Origin: Turnera subulata
Taxonomy: Eukaryota > Streptophyta > Magnoliopsida > Malpighiales > Passifloraceae
Length of the DNA stretch: 64,000 nucleotides
Assembly (NCBI GenBank): GCA_028386065.3
Contig: JAKUCV010002314.1
Location: 313,504-377,503 of the forward strand
Reading direction: 5' to 3'
Shown: positions 61,124-64,000 of the stretch, one piece after another
How the letters are laid out: each line of letters starts with the position of its first letter
How positions within the stretch are numbered: position 1 is the stretch's first letter
Position numbers and translations under genes: made by a program
The notes under the pieces: model-generated
Told to the model about the DNA's origin: nothing
What the model saw: only the letters and a program-made list of their open reading frames with translations
Databases searched by the model: none

Positions 61124-64000
61124 TCATCCCCTCCTTCAAAGAATTTCGTCCTCGAAATTCAGGTGTCACTATAATCTCAAAGATAACATCAATCCTTATA
61201 TGTAATTTCCGATCATCTTCCTAAATATACCCATATGCCATCCTATTGTTCCCCAATCATTTCAAGCTCTACCTTTAGTAAATCATTCAACCATAACTCA
61301 ATCCAATATATCTCCGACTTGTTTACCTCGAAATCCATACCCAAGTTCTACCTTAGCTTTTAAATATCTCCCAAATTGTGGTACCTCATTTCATCATGCT
61401 TTTTGCACTCGTAATTCTCACACCAATCTGTTTCACATGCCTTGGCAACTCAATCGCAATCTAGTAGACTATAGTTCTCTCAACTAACTATCACTTCTGA
61501 CCACGGTACAAGTGGATAGGCTAAACGGTACTAATGCAAAACTTGCTCAATTCATTCCTTTAAAGATATTTTCCAAAACAATAATTTGAAAACCATTATA
61601 AACTGTGGCGCCACATAGTCAAAGTAGTAAAACTTGCAATGTACCGTTAGCCTTCCGAATGTATCCATGTAAGTCTCCACTTAACTCTTTTCATAACACA
61701 TCTCTCATTAAGCTACTACAATACATACACCCATTCTCTCTTCAGTAATAGCTTCTACGTCATATTCATTCCACTAAAGCGCACTACTGGCACACTACTA
61801 TGCCAATTGGCCAACAAGGCCAATTACCCCAACGGAGCCACAAATTATACTACTCGCATACTAGTACTCGCATGAGCACAACAAGTATACTAACTAGACT
61901 AACAAAATATCCACTAGGACCAATTGGACAACCGTAGGCCCAATTGCTTCTCAAATAAGAGAGTCGTGCTTTTGCTGCGTCATTCCGTCTATACCTCAAC
62001 TTCTTACTATGTTTTTAGATAATTCAAACCCTAATCCTAGTATTATTCACCAAACAGTGCTAACCTCATGTGTTTCCTATGACGAGATACCTTAAACTTC
62101 TTTTGAATTAAGATAATCACTTATCAAAATATATAACGCTCAATACTCATTTCATGCGCTTCAACATACTTAGCACTTCACAATCTAACTCCAAACAATA
62201 CAAATCTAACTCTAAATAAATCAAAGAGGTTAACTACACTCTTGTGTATGCTAATTGTTCATAATGTTCATAACACATCATCTTCCTTCATTACTACTTC
62301 AAACGCTTATAAGGCCTAACATAATCATTATTATACCTTAGTCATAAGCTCTAAACCAAAACTCCATAATCACAACCTATTCCTTCACACTATACTCATC
62401 CTTAGATAACACAAGATTATCCATTACACTTTACTTGTTAGTGTCAAGCTACGGTTTACAAGATTACAAACCTACTCTTGTATACTTAGACATCCTCCTC
62501 TCAGAAAATTTTCCTCCAATATATCAACTCTTCGCTCCAACTATCTCGATCCAAGGTTGAACTTAACCCCACTATCATTTACACATCTTTGACTTTACAA
62601 GACCAATTATTTCACTTTAGCTAATGCTTTATTCTCAGTTGCCCAAACTGCATATGAATTTATCCGCAAATTTCTTGGCAGCATACCAAGCCATCACAAG
62701 ACTATCACAACCAATTCAAACACAACACAGTAACCAATTCAACTTACACCATAGGTACTTAATAAGGTAACAATAGACTTTCTTCCCCAGCAAGGATGCA
62801 TAATAAGCATTTCAAATATGAATACCTTATTCACCATGTAGCTATGGACCTTTAGATAGTATGAGAAATCTGTATGTCAAACAATGAGTGCATATTATCA
62901 AAAACCATGTAATACACATGCTCAAATGTAGTTTCAGCAAAATTTTATATATAATACACTTAGTTCAACAACAACATAATCATCTCATCGTGTTCCTCTC
63001 ATCTCACGATCTAGATCCCCGAAAGACTAAGAAACATATTACCCCCACATAAACATTTTTCCTCCACACAAAAATCGTGTAAGACAAACACAACACATAT
63101 TGCAGACAATTCTAAAACATTTACATCTCAAGCCTTCAGCATGCATTACCCCATTAAACATTCTTGAAACAAGTAATTTGAATCTCATCCAACTCACTAT
63201 CACCACTCCTATTTACCCACTCAAGCACCTAAGCTAAATGCACCTAACCATTTATACCACAGTAATCACAATCTCCAAATTTTTCCTTCAATTGCTAAAT
63301 CATCTACTTATCATATCTTGAACATATAATATAACTTCGTATCTACTCTTACAGACCCATTGTTCATCCACATTACCAGGGAATACCTCGCAAGCCAACT
63401 TTAAAATAAGTATATTATCTTGTCACTCTCATCATCAATATCTCTTAATTATTCACCATACTAACACTTTCCATAACTAATATCTTAGTTATTATTCCTA
63501 TCATAAAATGCCATCTTATCTATCACCAAGATAAATTTTAATTAATCAAACAAACAAGTTACCAAACACCCAGGGTATATCAGCAACATCATGTCAATCG
63601 GACATATAACATTAAATCTCCAAGCTAACCAAAACCAATGATGACTTTAATTGTAATTATCACCCTTAGATGATTCTCTAATATACTAAATAATCAAATT
63701 CAAAAACAAATTAAAATTTCATAACCTCTGCCTCGAAGGGAAATTATGTCAAAAGTATTAAACACATGCAACTTAAATCCTGAAGATGCAACATTCCATA
63801 CGATTATTCATAAATTTAGCTCTTAAATCATATTAACCTTCATCATCAAAGTTCTATTTGATTAAGAACTCAAACTATAACTTGATCAGTCTAAAATAAC
63901 TTTATAATCCTATACATGTGCATCCTTTAGGCCAAAGGAAACCAAGTTAATTACCATTTAGCTCTAACCATGTAACCAACCAGAATGCAAAATTCTAGTT
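61124..64000 (-). mobile_element. Internal non-coding region of the minus-strand gypsy element
   Basis: Sequence upstream (in element sense) of the 3' LTR at 58442-61123. Beyond the pol-end-like codons at about 61140-61165 no frame of useful length exists on either strand. The + strand is rich in A, C and T and poor in G throughout, an asymmetry shared with the long LTRs. It may be a long untranslated region, a non-autonomous element or decayed coding sequence; the right end is outside the window. Confidence 0.55.

Overview
This is nuclear DNA of a flowering plant, probably a broad-leaved (non-grass) species; the species cannot be fixed from the window. The evidence is: GT-AG introns of 76 bp to 8.7 kb, an AGL17-type MADS-box gene, a plant-type OPT transporter, a tRNA-derived SINE with an 18-bp target duplication, and dense Ty1/copia, Ty3/gypsy, TRIM, MULE and LINE debris. 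An assembly gap (N) lies at 389-1270. No rRNA gene, CRISPR array or prokaryotic-type operon is present.

Three protein-coding genes can be reconstructed exon by exon, each with in-phase junctions. (1) An oligopeptide transporter, + strand, 6320-12196, 6 exons, 748 codons. (2) A convergent minus-strand gene, 16159-13327, 8 exons, 364 codons, which reads as a DHH/DHHA1-superfamily protein with altered catalytic motifs and a probable organellar targeting peptide. (3) An AGL17-clade MIKC MADS-box transcription factor, minus strand, 42734-28894, 7 exons, 234 codons; its 8.7-kb intron 2 carries a TRIM, a LINE fragment, a SINE, a MITE-like repeat and a 197-bp tandem duplication. The three have unrelated roles (transport, phosphoesterase-like, transcription); nothing suggests a joint pathway.

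The remainder is mostly mobile DNA. From left to right: the 3' end of a copia-type element (to 1858); a MULE with a GC-rich interior and 10-bp target duplication (2900-4553); a SINE (5606-5925); a 335-bp solo LTR between the convergent OPT and DHH-like genes (12572-12906); a decayed copia element (about 16430-21010) split by a 3.0-kb gypsy solo LTR (17412-20405); a stretch without recognisable coding that starts with a promoter/leader-like sequence (22700-28890); the MADS gene; a non-LTR RNase H remnant (about 44745-45130); a 4.4-kb gypsy solo LTR (45594-49994); a MITE-like inverted repeat (51639-51962); a 465-bp solo LTR (52951-53415); and a nest in which a second MULE-like element (from about 55536) was entered by a gypsy element (57461), itself entered by another gypsy element in the opposite direction (58442 to beyond the window end).

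The most useful second-look items are a perfect 40-bp inverted repeat between two introns of the transporter, the degenerate DHH-like protein, an unusual primer-binding site shared by a TRIM and a gypsy element, and a short hairpin kept at about the same offset in three long gypsy LTRs. I saw no clear undescribed multi-gene system.
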